DNA of 64,000 nt from Shinella curvata (GTDB lineage Bacteria > Pseudomonadota > Alphaproteobacteria > Rhizobiales > Rhizobiaceae): NCBI RefSeq assembly GCF_022899935.1, contig NZ_JALJCJ010000007.1:62001-126000 (forward strand), written 5' to 3'. The notes beneath the pieces were generated by a model that saw only the letters and a program-made list of their open reading frames with translations, made no database searches and had not been told where the DNA came from. Of the stretch, positions 25,865 through 34,952 are shown one piece after another (position 1 is the stretch's first letter; each line of letters opens with the position of its first letter). The position numbers were made by a program, and so were the translations under genes.

Positions 25865-27382
25865 TCAATCTTCGTTCGCTGCGAACTGCGAGAGAACTTC
25901 GCCCTTTCCGCGGGCGCGCAGAACGAGCGGCACGGCGACGGCAAGGAAGGCGAGCGCGAAGAGCACCGCGGCGATCGGCGACATGAAGAGTGTCGTCACG
26001 TCCCCCTGGCTGATCGCCAGCGCCCGGCGCAGCTGCTGCTCCGCCATCGGCCCGAGGATGAGGCCAACGACCACGGGCGCGATCGGATAGCCGAAGATGC
26101 GCATGGCGAAGCCGAGCAGGCCGAAGACGAGCAGCATGCCGAGTTCGAAGACCGACGGGTTGGCGCCGATGGTGCCGAGCGTCGCGAAGAGCAGGATGCC
26201 GGCATAGAGCCAGGGCTTCGGGATGGTCAGCAGCTTCACCCAGAGCCCGATCAGCGGCAGGTTCAGTACCAGCAGCATGAAATTGGCGATGAGCAGGCTG
26301 GCGATGAGACCCCAGACGAGCTGCGGGTTGGTCGCAAACAAAAGCGGACCGGGCTGCAGGCCGTATTGTTGGAAGCCGGCGAGCATGATCGCCGCAGTCG
26401 CCGTGGTCGGCAGACCGAGCGAGAGCAGCGGAACCAGCGTGCCGGCGGCGGACGCGTTGTTCGCCGCCTCCGGACCGGCCACGCCCTCGATGGCGCCCTT
26501 GCCGAACTCTTCTTTGTGCCTGGAGAACTGCTTTTCCGTCGAATAGGACAAGAAGCTCGCAATGTCCGCGCCGCCGGCCGGCATGGCGCCGATCGGGAAA
26601 CCGATGAAGGTGCCGCGCAGCCAGGGTTTCCACGAGCGGGCCCAATCCTGCGCACTCATCCAGACCGAACCCTTGACCGCCTCCACCTTGTCGGGGATGC
26701 GGTCGCCCTGACAGGCGACGAAAAGCGTCTCGCCGATAGCAAACATGGCGACGGCAAGCGTCGTCACCTCGATACCGTCGAGCAGATCGGGGATGCCGAA
26801 GGAGAGCCGTGCCTGACCGGTCTGCTGGTCGATGCCGATGATGGCAAGGCCGAGACCGACGAAAAGCGCGGTCAGGCCCCGCAGCGTCGAATCGCCGAAC
26901 GCCGCCGAGACGGTGACGAAGGCGAGGACCATCAGCGCGAAATACTCGCGCGGGCCGAAAGAGAGGGCAAACTTCACGACGAAGGGCGCGATGAAGGCGA
27001 GACCGAGCGTGGCGATGAGGCCCGCAACGAAGGAGCCGATGGCAGCCGTCGCGAGTGCCGGCCCGCCACGGCCGGCACGGGCCATCTTGTTGCCTTCGAG
27101 CGCGGTGACGACGGAAGCGCTTTCACCGGGCGTGTTGAGCAGGATCGATGTCGTCGAACCGCCGTACATGCCGCCATAGTAGATGCCGGCGAACATGATG
27201 AGCGAGCCGGCCGGATCGAGCTTGTAGGTAACCGGCAGCAGGAGCGCCACGGTCAGGGCCGGGCCGATGCCGGGCAGAACGCCGACGGCGGTGCCGAGCG
27301 TCACGCCGATCAGGGCGTAGAGCAGGTTCATCGGCTGTGCGGCGATGAGGATGCCCTGCAGCAGGAATTCGAAAGTGCCCAT
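25865..27382 (-). CDS. tctA: Tripartite tricarboxylate transporter, large permease subunit
   Basis: A 505-residue membrane protein with about twelve transmembrane segments. The TctA signature lies in the first 100 residues ([18 protein letters not shown] and [20 protein letters not shown]), and a second conserved loop is [19 protein letters not shown]. With TctB and TctC it imports a carboxylate using a periplasmic binding protein and an ion gradient. It is the last gene of tctCBA, 9 bases after tctB. Confidence 0.96.
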   Translation of the reverse strand: MGTFEFLLQGILIAAQPMNLLYALIGVTLGTAVGVLPGIGPALTVALLLPVTYKLDPAGSLIMFAGIYYGGMYGGSTTSILLNTPGESASVVTALEGNKMARAGRGGPALATAAIGSFVAGLIATLGLAFIAPFVVKFALSFGPREYFALMVLAFVTVSAAFGDSTLRGLTALFVGLGLAIIGIDQQTGQARLSFGIPDLLDGIEVTTLAVAMFAIGETLFVACQGDRIPDKVEAVKGSVWMSAQDWARSWKPWLRGTFIGFPIGAMPAGGADIASFLSYSTEKQFSRHKEEFGKGAIEGVAGPEAANNASAAGTLVPLLSLGLPTTATAAIMLAGFQQYGLQPGPLLFATNPQLVWGLIASLLIANFMLLVLNLPLIGLWVKLLTIPKPWLYAGILLFATLGTIGANPSVFELGMLLVFGLLGFAMRIFGYPIAPVVVGLILGPMAEQQLRRALAISQGDVTTLFMSPIAAVLFALAFLAVAVPLVLRARGKGEVLSQFAANED

Positions 27383-27391
27383 CGTCAGTCC

Positions 27392-27895
27392 TCAGAAGAA
27401 CAGGTGCTCGAGCGGCCCGGCGGGCAGCGAGAGTTGCAGGAAGCGGCCGAAGATGATGTAGACGACGAAGCTGAAGACGATGCCGATGGGCAAGGATATC
27501 CAGAGCTTGCGCCGGCCGAAACCGAAGGCCGTCAGGGCAAAGAGCACACCCGTGGCAATCGAGAAGCCCGCAGCCTTGAGGAGCAGCATCTGCCCGGCAA
27601 GACCCGCGACGATCATCACGACCGGCTGGACTTCGATGGGCTCGCGTTCCGGAAAATCGCCGCGCCAGGCTTCGAAACCTGTCCAGATGGCAAGCAGTGC
27701 GAGCCCGATGGCAACGACATGCGGCACGGTGGCGGGGCCGATGCGCGAATAGTTGCTCATTTCCGCCAGCCGGCCGGCATCCCACCAGATGATGCCGGCA
27801 AGGATGAAGAGGACCGGAGCGATGGCCAGCGCCGCCCGATCAGGGCGGCGCTTTCCATGCGAGGAGGGGACGTGGGAGGACGGAACCTCGCTCAT
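27392..27895 (-). CDS. tctB: Tripartite tricarboxylate transporter, small permease subunit
   Basis: A 167-residue membrane protein with four to five hydrophobic segments (about 20-38, 55-72, 90-125 and 130-155). TctB proteins are weakly conserved, so the call relies on size, topology and its position between tctC and tctA. Its start overlaps the tctC stop by 4 bases, indicating one transcript. Confidence 0.93.
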   Translation of the reverse strand: MSEVPSSHVPSSHGKRRPDRAALAIAPVLFILAGIIWWDAGRLAEMSNYSRIGPATVPHVVAIGLALLAIWTGFEAWRGDFPEREPIEVQPVVMIVAGLAGQMLLLKAAGFSIATGVLFALTAFGFGRRKLWISLPIGIVFSFVVYIIFGRFLQLSLPAGPLEHLFF

Positions 27896-28836
27896 TTGAC
27901 GAGCCCGATGTCCTTGAGGATGCTCTCGGTGGCGGCGACATCCTCGTCCAGCTGTGCCTTGAACGCGTCACCGGCGAGGTAGGTGTTCTGCCATCCCTTG
28001 GTCTTCAGAATGGTCTTCCAGCCCTCGGAGTTCACCATCTTCTCGATATCGGCATTGATCGCCGTGACCTGCTCGGCCGAAAGACCGGGCGCTGCGGCAA
28101 TCATGCGCCAGTTCTGCACGACGACGTCGAGGCCGCCTTCCTTGATGGTCGGGGCGTCAATACCCTCGACGCGCTCGGCGCTGGAAATGGCGATGAGGCG
28201 CAACGTGCCGGCCTTCACCTGGGCTTCGAACTCGCCGTAGCCGGAAATGCCCGCGGTCACCTGGTTGCCGAGGATCGCGGCGAGTGCTTCGCCGCCGCCT
28301 GCATAGGCGACGTAGTTGATCTTGGTCGGATCGACGCCGGCCGCCTTGGCGATCAGGCCGGCCGTGATGTGGTCCGTACCGCCGGCCGAGCCGCCGGCCC
28401 AGGAAACGGCACCCGGATCGGCCTTCAGGGCCTTGATCAGGTCTTCCATGTTCTGGATCGGCGAGGCGGCGGGAACGACGATCGCCTCGTATTCGCCGGT
28501 GAGGCGGGCGATCGGGGTCACGTCCTTCAGCGAAACGGGCGACTGGTTGGTGAGGATTGCGCCGACCATGACGTAGCCGCCGACGATGAGGGCGTTGGGG
28601 TTGCCGCTGTTCTGGCTGGCGAACTGGGCAAGGCCGATCGTGCCGCCGGCACCCGGAACGTTCACCACCTGCACGCTGCCGGAAATCTTCTCATCTTGCA
28701 GAACGGTCTGGATCGAGCGGGCCGTCTGGTCCCAGCCGCCGCCGGGGCCGGCCGGCGCGATGATCGTATAGTCCGCGGCAAGGGCCGGAAGCGCCATCGC
28801 GCCGGCGATAAGGGATGCCAGGAAGAAATGTTTCAA
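27892..28836 (-). CDS. tctC: Tripartite tricarboxylate transporter, periplasmic binding protein
   Basis: A 314-residue solute-binding protein with signal peptide [20 protein letters not shown]. The TctC-family loop [17 protein letters not shown] follows at the mature N terminus, and [12 protein letters not shown] lies near residue 145. The ligand may be citrate or another carboxylate and cannot be fixed. I place the start at a TTG (28836) because GGAGGA lies 5 bases upstream and the signal peptide begins there. An in-frame extension of 61 codons is arginine- and proline-rich and rejected. A PhoB-like direct repeat lies about 180 bases upstream. Confidence 0.94.
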   Translation of the reverse strand: MKHFFLASLIAGAMALPALAADYTIIAPAGPGGGWDQTARSIQTVLQDEKISGSVQVVNVPGAGGTIGLAQFASQNSGNPNALIVGGYVMVGAILTNQSPVSLKDVTPIARLTGEYEAIVVPAASPIQNMEDLIKALKADPGAVSWAGGSAGGTDHITAGLIAKAAGVDPTKINYVAYAGGGEALAAILGNQVTAGISGYGEFEAQVKAGTLRLIAISSAERVEGIDAPTIKEGGLDVVVQNWRMIAAAPGLSAEQVTAINADIEKMVNSEGWKTILKTKGWQNTYLAGDAFKAQLDEDVAATESILKDIGLVK

Positions 28837-29012
28837 AGGTCTGTCCTCCGTCAGGCGCGATTGTTCGCGCGTCGTTGCCTGTGACGGGAGGATGGTCAGC
28901 CGCACCGGCACGAACGCTGGGTTCGCGGGCGCAAAACGTATCGGCTGAAGTCTCCTCCCGGTCTTCCGTCCGCCTCCACGGACGATGAAGACCCCTAAAC
29001 CAGCACAAGAAG

Positions 29013-29030
29013 CTGACATCTAACTGACAT
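29013..29030. promoter_or_regulatory. PhoB-box-like direct repeat upstream of tctC
   Basis: CTGACAT occurs twice, at 29013-29019 and 29024-29030, with start-to-start spacing of 11 bases and an AT-rich spacer. This is the geometry bound by OmpR/PhoB-type regulators, and each half differs at one base from the PhoB half-site CTGTCAT. TctD, encoded 1.2 kb away, belongs to this regulator class, so this may be its operator at tctC; PhoB is the alternative. Confidence 0.5.
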
Positions 29031-29066
29031 GGGGCGCGGATGCGCGTTGTCGAGGCGTAAAACGGG

Positions 29067-30134
29067 TTATTGCATCCGCAGAACTTCATTCCAGCGCGCA
29101 ATCAGCCGCGCCCGTTTCACCTGGTCGAGATAGACCATGAGGCCGGGGCTGACCGGCACGGGCTTGAGCTGCGCTCCGAGCAGCGCGTTCATCGTGCGCG
29201 CCGTATTGGAGCCGGAGACTTCGGGGCTGACGGCGGCGATCTGCAATTCGCGCGACAGAATCTCCTGGCCCTCCTTCGACATGAAGAAGGCGAGGTAGCG
29301 CCGGCCGAGTTCGGGAGATGCAGCCGCCTGCGGCACAAGCCCGATACGCGACATGACGACCGTGTAGTCCTTCGGCAGGATGATGCCGACATTCGGATCG
29401 CGCGAGGCCCAGTCCGCCGCATAGGAACCGAGAATGTTGTAGCCGAGAACGAAGCGCCCGTCGGCGACACGTTCAAGGATCGCCGAACTCGTCGAATAGA
29501 GTTTGACGCCGGCAGCCCCCATCGCCTGGATCACCGTCCAGATATCGCCGAACTGCTCCTGGTCACGCGCCATGAAAAGGAAGCCGACGCCGGAGCGCTC
29601 TATGTCATAGGTGCCGATGCGGCCGAAAACCTTCTCGCCCTCGCTCTTGAGATACTCCACGAACTCCGCCCGCGAGGCGGGCGGTTTGCGCCCCTTGAAG
29701 CTCGGCTTGTGGTAGACGAAGACGGCGGGCTCGAAGGTCAGCGCGTAAGCCGTGTTGCGCCAGTTTGCCCATTGCGGCCAGCGCTCGCTCATCGGCAGAT
29801 CGCTGCGCTGGGCGTAGCCGTCATTGCTCAGCTTCACCTGAAGGTCCATCGCCGAGGAGAAGGCGAAGTCCGCCGTTTTCTCGCCGGCATCGGTCTCGCG
29901 CACGATGCGGTCATGCACCTCGCCGGTCAGCATTTCCTCGTAGCGCACGGCGACATCCGGATTGGCCGCCTGGAACCCCCGGATCATGGGCCGGGCAAGC
30001 GGCTCGTCGAGCGAGGAATAGACGACGAGAACAGACGCGGCGACATTGCCGTCACCGGCCGGGTAAAGCGTCACATTGGCGAAGGCGGCAAGCGGCGCGG
30101 CGAGCAGGAGAAGAAGCGTGAGGACAAAGCGCAT
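29067..30134 (-). CDS. PgtC-like periplasmic solute-binding protein next to tctDE
   Basis: A 355-residue secreted binding protein of the iron/2-phosphonate (AfuA/PgtC) class. The signal peptide is MRFVLTLLLLLAAPLAAFA, followed by SVLVVYSSLDEPLARPM near residue 40 and a two-lobe-length mature protein. No ABC permease or ATPase is adjacent. It is divergent from tctD with under 80 bases between starts. In Salmonella, PgtC is a periplasmic regulator acting with the kinase PgtB, so this protein may present ligand to TctE. That role is inference. Confidence 0.85.
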   Translation of the reverse strand: MRFVLTLLLLLAAPLAAFANVTLYPAGDGNVAASVLVVYSSLDEPLARPMIRGFQAANPDVAVRYEEMLTGEVHDRIVRETDAGEKTADFAFSSAMDLQVKLSNDGYAQRSDLPMSERWPQWANWRNTAYALTFEPAVFVYHKPSFKGRKPPASRAEFVEYLKSEGEKVFGRIGTYDIERSGVGFLFMARDQEQFGDIWTVIQAMGAAGVKLYSTSSAILERVADGRFVLGYNILGSYAADWASRDPNVGIILPKDYTVVMSRIGLVPQAAASPELGRRYLAFFMSKEGQEILSRELQIAAVSPEVSGSNTARTMNALLGAQLKPVPVSPGLMVYLDQVKRARLIARWNEVLRMQ

Positions 30135-30212
30135 GATGCGAGCTTGCCAAAGCGCAGGCCCGTTCACAAGTGCGCTCGCCACCGCTAAGGTTTCGGCGGG
30201 AGGACCGGACGC

Positions 30213-30887
30213 TTGCGCATTCTACTGGTGGAGGACAACGAAGCTCTGGCGGATGGCCTATTCGCCATCCTCAAGGGGACCGGCCACGCCGTCGACGTGG
30301 TGCGCGACGGCGCATCTGCCGATGCGGCGATCGCATCGGAAAATTTCGATCTCGTCATCCTCGACCTGACCTTGCCCGAAATGGACGGGCTCGACGTGCT
30401 GCGCGCCATGCGCGCGCGCCAGAGCAAGGCCGCCGTGCTGATCCTGACGGCGCGCGGCGCCCCGGAAGAGCGGGTGCGCGGCCTCGATCTCGGCGCCGAC
30501 GACTACATGATCAAGCCGTTCGACATCTCGGAATTCGAGGCGCGTGTACGCATGCTGCTGCGCCGGCAGGCCGGCCTGCGCTCCGCGGCGATCACCTATG
30601 GCGCCATCGCGCTCGATCTCAATTCGCGCACCTTCTCCGCCGACGGTGCCCCGCTCGATATCCCGGCCCGCGAAGTCGGCCTCCTGGAAATCCTCTTCAT
30701 GCGCGCCGGAAAGGTGGTTGCCAAGGAAGCGATCATGCAGTCGCTTGCCGCCTTCGACGACGACCTCTCCGCCAATGCCATCGAACAATATGTTAGCCGG
30801 CTCAGGAAGCGTCTCGCACCGCACGGTCTGACCGTGCGCACCGCGCGCGGCATTGGTTATTATCTCGACAAGGCGAGTGCGGCTTGA
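30213..30887 (+). CDS. tctD: Two-component response regulator TctD (OmpR/PhoB family)
   Basis: A 224-residue regulator. The receiver domain (1-115) shows the acidic pocket VEDNE, the phosphoacceptor aspartate in LVILDLTLPEMDG near residue 51 and the conserved lysine in MIKPFD. A winged-helix DNA-binding domain follows (125-220). The start is TTG preceded by GGAGGA. Its stop overlaps the start of tctE. It probably controls tctCBA; the direct repeat upstream of tctC has the right geometry. Confidence 0.95.
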   Translation: MRILLVEDNEALADGLFAILKGTGHAVDVVRDGASADAAIASENFDLVILDLTLPEMDGLDVLRAMRARQSKAAVLILTARGAPEERVRGLDLGADDYMIKPFDISEFEARVRMLLRRQAGLRSAAITYGAIALDLNSRTFSADGAPLDIPAREVGLLEILFMRAGKVVAKEAIMQSLAAFDDDLSANAIEQYVSRLRKRLAPHGLTVRTARGIGYYLDKASAA

Positions 30888-32272
30888 CCTTCCCTCCGGC
30901 CTCCTCGCTGCGCCGCCGCCTGCTCGCCTGGCTGCTCGTCTCTACGGCGGTGATCGGCGTCGTTGCGCTCATCGATACCTGGCGCGAGGCCGTGAAGACC
31001 GCCAATGCCGTATCCGACCGCGTGTTGGCCGGATCGGCGCTTGCCATCGCGGAGCGCGTGGTGGTGACGGAAAACGGCGTGCTGGAAGTCGATATTCCCT
31101 ATGTCGCGCTGGAAATGCTGACCTCGGCAGCGCAGGACCGGGTTTTCTACCGGGTCGACGGCCCGCCCGGCCAGTTCATAACCGGTTACCAGACCTTGCC
31201 CACCATCGCCGACATGCAGGGCCAGCCGACCGCCTATCGGGACGCCACCTTCCGCGGTGAGCCGATCCGCATCGCCGTGCTGCAGCGGTCCGCCTCGACC
31301 GGCATCAATTCCGTGCCCTTCGCCGTAACGGTTGCCGAGACCACCATCGCCCGTCGCCAGCTGGCGCAGGCGATCCTGCTGCGCTCGGCGCTGCGGCTTG
31401 CCATGATGATCGCCGGTGCGGCCACCATCGTCTGGATCGCCGTCACGGTGTCGCTGCGCCCGCTCTACCGGCTGAGTGACGCCATTGCCGAGCGCAATCC
31501 GAACGACCTGCACCCGATCGAGCAGCGCGTGCCGAACGAGGTGCAGGGCCTCGTCGTGACCGTCAACTCCTTCATGGTGCGCCTGCAAGCGGCACTCGAT
31601 GCACTCCGGCATTTTTCCGGCAATGCCAGCCACCAGCTCCGAACACCGCTCGCCATCATCCGCACACAGCTGGCGCTCGCCAGCCGCGCCAATACGCTGG
31701 AGGAAGCGCAGGAAGCCGCGCGCAAGGGTGACGCCGCCGTGGCGCATGCCGAGCGTATTCTTGCCCAACTGCTGCTGATGGCGAAGATCGATGCCGCTGG
31801 CTCCAACGAACCCCAGAAACCGGCCCCGATCGATATCGCGGCACTCGCCCAACAGTTGACGGCCGATCGCGTGCCGTCCGCCGCGGAAGCCGGCATCGAT
31901 CTCGGCTACGAGGGGAACAGCCCCGCCTTCGCCCGTGCCGAGCCGCTGCTCTTCGGCGAACTGCTGCGCAACCTCGTGGAAAACGCGCTTGCCTATGCCG
32001 GCCCCGGCGCGGAAGTGACGGTCAGCGTGCGCCAGACCGGCGATGCCGTGCTCCTCACCGTCGAGGACAACGGTCCCGGCATCCCACCCGAGCGTCGCAA
32101 CCTCGTGCGCCAGCGCTTTTCGCGCGGCGAGCATCGCGACGCGCCCGGCATGGGTCTCGGCTTGCCCATCGTCGAGGAGATCGCTGCGCTGTTCGAGGCC
32201 ACGATGGCGCTGGAAAGCGGTGCGAACGACCGGGGTCTTCGTGTGACGATCCGCTTCCCAGGCACCGTCTAG
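30884..32272 (+). CDS. tctE: Sensor histidine kinase TctE
   Basis: A 462-residue inner membrane kinase. Transmembrane segments lie at about 10-32 and 165-187, flanking a periplasmic sensor domain of the kind found in TctE/QseC-type kinases. A HAMP-like linker, the H box NASHQLRTPLAIIRTQ near residue 248, the N box NLVENALAYAG, and ATP-lid glycines DNGPGIP and GMGLGLPIVEEIA follow. The start is TTG, overlapping the tctD stop. It likely senses the transported carboxylate directly or through the PgtC-like protein. Confidence 0.95.
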   Translation: MTFPPASSLRRRLLAWLLVSTAVIGVVALIDTWREAVKTANAVSDRVLAGSALAIAERVVVTENGVLEVDIPYVALEMLTSAAQDRVFYRVDGPPGQFITGYQTLPTIADMQGQPTAYRDATFRGEPIRIAVLQRSASTGINSVPFAVTVAETTIARRQLAQAILLRSALRLAMMIAGAATIVWIAVTVSLRPLYRLSDAIAERNPNDLHPIEQRVPNEVQGLVVTVNSFMVRLQAALDALRHFSGNASHQLRTPLAIIRTQLALASRANTLEEAQEAARKGDAAVAHAERILAQLLLMAKIDAAGSNEPQKPAPIDIAALAQQLTADRVPSAAEAGIDLGYEGNSPAFARAEPLLFGELLRNLVENALAYAGPGAEVTVSVRQTGDAVLLTVEDNGPGIPPERRNLVRQRFSRGEHRDAPGMGLGLPIVEEIAALFEATMALESGANDRGLRVTIRFPGTV

Positions 32273-32910
32273 GGTTTGCGCCAGCCCAGCAGGCCCGGTG
32301 CGGCGTGCCAGACGGCCTGAACGGCAAAGCCCATGAAGAGCAGGCCGGACATGCGCACGATCGCCAGCTCGTGGCGGCGATAGAAGCGGCGCACCATGCC
32401 CGCGCCGATGATGCCGATCAGAATGACGTCCGCCATCAGGAAGCCGAAGAAGGACACGCCGAGCAAGGCGGGCAGCGCGTCGAAATCGAGCGCGTTGGAC
32501 GAACCGGCAAGCAGCGCCGTGAAGGTCGCGAGCGCCACCGGATAGCCCTTGGGATTGGTGAGGCCGAAGACGAGGCCGCGGCGCAGCGGCCGCTCGACGG
32601 TCATGACGGCGGCACCATCCTGCCGCGGCTTGGCACGCAGCGCCGACCAGCCGATCCAGGCGAGATAGAAGCCGCAAAGCAGACCGAGCACATCGAACAC
32701 CATCGTACCGATTGTCTTGGCACCAACGATGGCGACCAGCGCAAGCGTCGACCACAAGAGGTCGCCGGCGAGATGGCCGCCCATGAAAAGCGCGCCCGCC
32801 TTGCGCCCCTGCCCCGCCCCGATGCCGAGAAGCGCAAGAAACGCCGGCCCAGGAATAAGCACATAGAGAAGCGCAGCCATGAAGGCGCCGAACAGCATCG
32901 AACCGGTCAT
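32269..32910 (-). CDS. LysE family exporter
   Basis: A 213-residue inner membrane protein with five or six transmembrane segments of the LysE/RhtB amino-acid exporter superfamily. The signature appears as LLYVLIPGPAFLALLGIGAGQG near the N terminus (as LIPGPAFLALLG and GAGQGRKAG) and LTNPKGYPVALATF near residue 110. The substrate is not predictable. It converges on tctE, overlapping its end by 4 bases, and diverges from the MarR gene, which may regulate it. Confidence 0.9.
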   Translation of the reverse strand: MTGSMLFGAFMAALLYVLIPGPAFLALLGIGAGQGRKAGALFMGGHLAGDLLWSTLALVAIVGAKTIGTMVFDVLGLLCGFYLAWIGWSALRAKPRQDGAAVMTVERPLRRGLVFGLTNPKGYPVALATFTALLAGSSNALDFDALPALLGVSFFGFLMADVILIGIIGAGMVRRFYRRHELAIVRMSGLLFMGFAVQAVWHAAPGLLGWRKP

Positions 32911-33013
32911 TAAAGTGTCCCCGAGAATTTCCCGGCATTCCAGTCTTTGCCACCGGTTTCGTCAAGGGGCGGATTCGTCCTTTCGCAAGGCAGCCATGCA
33001 TTGCGGCGCCAGC

Positions 33014-33056
33014 TTGACAGTTGTTCATTCCGGCAAGGCATAGTAAGCTAAACTTA
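33014..33056 (+). promoter_or_regulatory. Promoter and putative operator of the MarR gene
   Basis: A TTGACA -35 element at 33014-33019 is followed, 19 bases later, by a CATAGT -10-like element at 33039-33044. The semi-palindrome TAAGCTAAACTTA at 33044-33056 abuts the -10 region and has TAAG/CTTA arms typical of small MarR-family operators. Autoregulation is inferred. Confidence 0.4.
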
Positions 33057-33076
33057 TAATAAGCCAGAAAGTGAAC

Positions 33077-33562
33077 ATGCCCTCACGCCCCGATCCCGAC
33101 GCCCTCGGTTTCGTCCTTATCGACGTTGCCCGCATGCTGCGCAGCGCCTTCGAACGCCGCATCGCCACCGCCGGCCTCGGCCTGACCCCCGGGGAGGCGC
33201 GCACGCTCGTGCGTATCGCCACGCTTGAGGGTAGCCGCCAGCTCGACATCGCCCAGCGCATGGGCATCGAGCCGATGACGCTTTCGACCTATCTGGACCG
33301 CCTGCAAAGCCTCGGCTTCATCGAGCGCCGCCCGGATCCATCCGATCGCCGCGCCAAGCTGATCTACACGACACCGGCCGCCATTCCCCTCATCGACGAT
33401 ATCCGCGACGAGCAGATCGGTCTGATGCAGCATGTGACGAGCGGTATCGGCGAACAGGATCTCGAGGCCATGCGCGAAAAGCTGAAGCGGCTGCGCGCCA
33501 ATCTGTGCGCCCTGGAAGAGGACAGCGCAGCACTGGCCCTCGTGAAGGAATTGGCGCAATGA
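33077..33562 (+). CDS. MarR family transcriptional regulator
   Basis: A 161-residue winged-helix regulator. The DNA-binding region is about residues 45-100 (QLDIAQRMGIEPMTLSTYL followed by the wing RRPDPSDRRAKLIY). Helices at both ends would form the dimer interface. A GTG two codons upstream is an alternative start; neither has a strong ribosome-binding site. The stop overlaps the start of the efflux gene, so it probably controls that pump, and perhaps the divergent LysE gene. Confidence 0.92.
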   Translation: MPSRPDPDALGFVLIDVARMLRSAFERRIATAGLGLTPGEARTLVRIATLEGSRQLDIAQRMGIEPMTLSTYLDRLQSLGFIERRPDPSDRRAKLIYTTPAAIPLIDDIRDEQIGLMQHVTSGIGEQDLEAMREKLKRLRANLCALEEDSAALALVKELAQ

Positions 33563-34779
33563 CATTGCCGCGCATGAGCGAACGGCGCACCAGCATCATC
33601 GCCGCCTTCCTCGTGGCGCTCGGCCCGGTCTCCATGGCGCTCTATACGCCGGCCATGCCGCAGCTGGTGCATGCCTTCTCCTCCACGGAATCGGCGATCA
33701 AGCTGACGCTGTCGCTCTATTTCGCCGGTTTCGCGCTGGCCCAGCTGGTGTCCGGCACCACGTCCGATGTGCTCGGGCGGCGCAAGACGACGCTGATCTT
33801 CATGTCCGTCTACCTCCTCGGCAGCCTGATGGCCGCCTTCGCGCCATCCGTCGGCGTGCTGCTTGCCGGCCGCCTCGTGCAGGGCATCGGCGCCTCCGTC
33901 GGCATGACCGTCTCGCGCGCCATCGTGCGCGACCAGTTCACCGGCACCAAAGCCGCCCGCATCATGAATATGGTGGGTATGATGCTTGCCATCGGCCCAG
34001 CGGTCTCGCCGACGCTCGGCGGCTTCGCGCTCGGCCTGTTCGGCTGGCAGTCGATTTTCTTCCTGATGGTGGGTTTTGCGCTCGCCGCCTGCGGCGCGGT
34101 CTATTTCTGCATGAGCGAGACGACGGTACCCGATTCGGCCAAGGGCCATATCGGACCGATCCTGCGCGGCTATGGCGAACTTGCATCGAGCAGCCGTTTC
34201 ATCTCCGCCACGCTGGTCATGGCCGGCGCCGTCGGCGCACTCTACGGCCAGGCGACCATGCTGCCCTTCGTGCTGATCGATCGCGTCGGCCTGACGCCGA
34301 CCCAGTTCGGCGTCGGCATGCTGATGCAATCGGGCTTCTTCTTCGCCGGCACCGTCGCGGTACGCCTGTTGATGCGCACATTCGCGCCCGACCGGCTCGT
34401 GCCGGCCGGCCTTTCCTTCATCGGCGTCGCCAGCATCTTCATCGCGCTTGCCTCGCATCTCCTGGAGACCCCGACCTTCATCAGCGTCATGGGGCCGGTC
34501 GGCCTCTATGCCTTCGGTATCGCCTTCGTCATGCCCTACATGATGACGGCCGCCATGGAGCCCTTCCCGCATATCGCCGGTTCCGCATCCGCCGCCATGG
34601 GTTTCATCCAGATGGGCTCCGGCTTCCTTGCCGGCCTGATCGCCGCCGCCATCGGCATGCCGCTCTTCGCCTTCGGCACGATCATCCCCTTGATGGGCCT
34701 GATGGCGATCCTCTCGTATGTCTGGTACCGCGCGGTGTGCAGCCGCGAGGCGCAGCTTGCGACGGAGCCGGCGGAGTAG
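33559..34779 (+). CDS. Bcr/CflA family multidrug efflux MFS transporter
   Basis: A 406-residue major facilitator with twelve predicted transmembrane segments. The motif A loop between segments 2 and 3 is SGTTSDVLGRRKTTLI, and the motif C-like segment is IGPAVSPTLGGFALGL. Bcr/CflA proteins export drugs such as bicyclomycin and chloramphenicol or, in some cases, sulfur compounds. The substrate here is unknown. The start at 33559 overlaps the marR stop (ATGA), so the two are co-expressed. Confidence 0.92.
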   Translation: MTLPRMSERRTSIIAAFLVALGPVSMALYTPAMPQLVHAFSSTESAIKLTLSLYFAGFALAQLVSGTTSDVLGRRKTTLIFMSVYLLGSLMAAFAPSVGVLLAGRLVQGIGASVGMTVSRAIVRDQFTGTKAARIMNMVGMMLAIGPAVSPTLGGFALGLFGWQSIFFLMVGFALAACGAVYFCMSETTVPDSAKGHIGPILRGYGELASSSRFISATLVMAGAVGALYGQATMLPFVLIDRVGLTPTQFGVGMLMQSGFFFAGTVAVRLLMRTFAPDRLVPAGLSFIGVASIFIALASHLLETPTFISVMGPVGLYAFGIAFVMPYMMTAAMEPFPHIAGSASAAMGFIQMGSGFLAGLIAAAIGMPLFAFGTIIPLMGLMAILSYVWYRAVCSREAQLATEPAE

Positions 34780-34821
34780 CCGCCAACACGATACGTGGGC
34801 GAGACCCCGCCTCCTCTCTGC

Positions 34822-34852
34822 CGTCATCCTCGGGCTTGACCCGAGGATGACG
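34822..34852. repeat. Palindromic intergenic repeat, short form (copy B)
   Basis: A 31-base element with arms CGTCATCCTCGGG and CCCGAGGATGACG around CTTGA. It is nearly identical to the copy at 25401-25431 and related to the longer element at 21639. It lies about 40 bases after the end of the MFS gene. Confidence 0.87.
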
Positions 34853-34900
34853 AGAAGTGTGTGGCGTTGCCTTACACAAGAAACGTGCCTTCAAACGCAA

Positions 34901-34935
34901 AAAGGCCCGCTGCCGTTTCCAGCAGCGGGCCTTTT
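34901..34935. terminator. Terminator between argG and the MFS gene
   Basis: AAAGGCCCGCTGC pairs with GCAGCGGGCCTTT around an eight-base loop. There is a T tract on the plus strand (CCTTTTCATT) and on the minus strand (CCTTTTTGCG), so it is likely bidirectional. It shares a 19-base segment with the terminator at 25482. Confidence 0.88.
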
Positions 34936-34952
34936 CATTCGTATCGTCCCGA

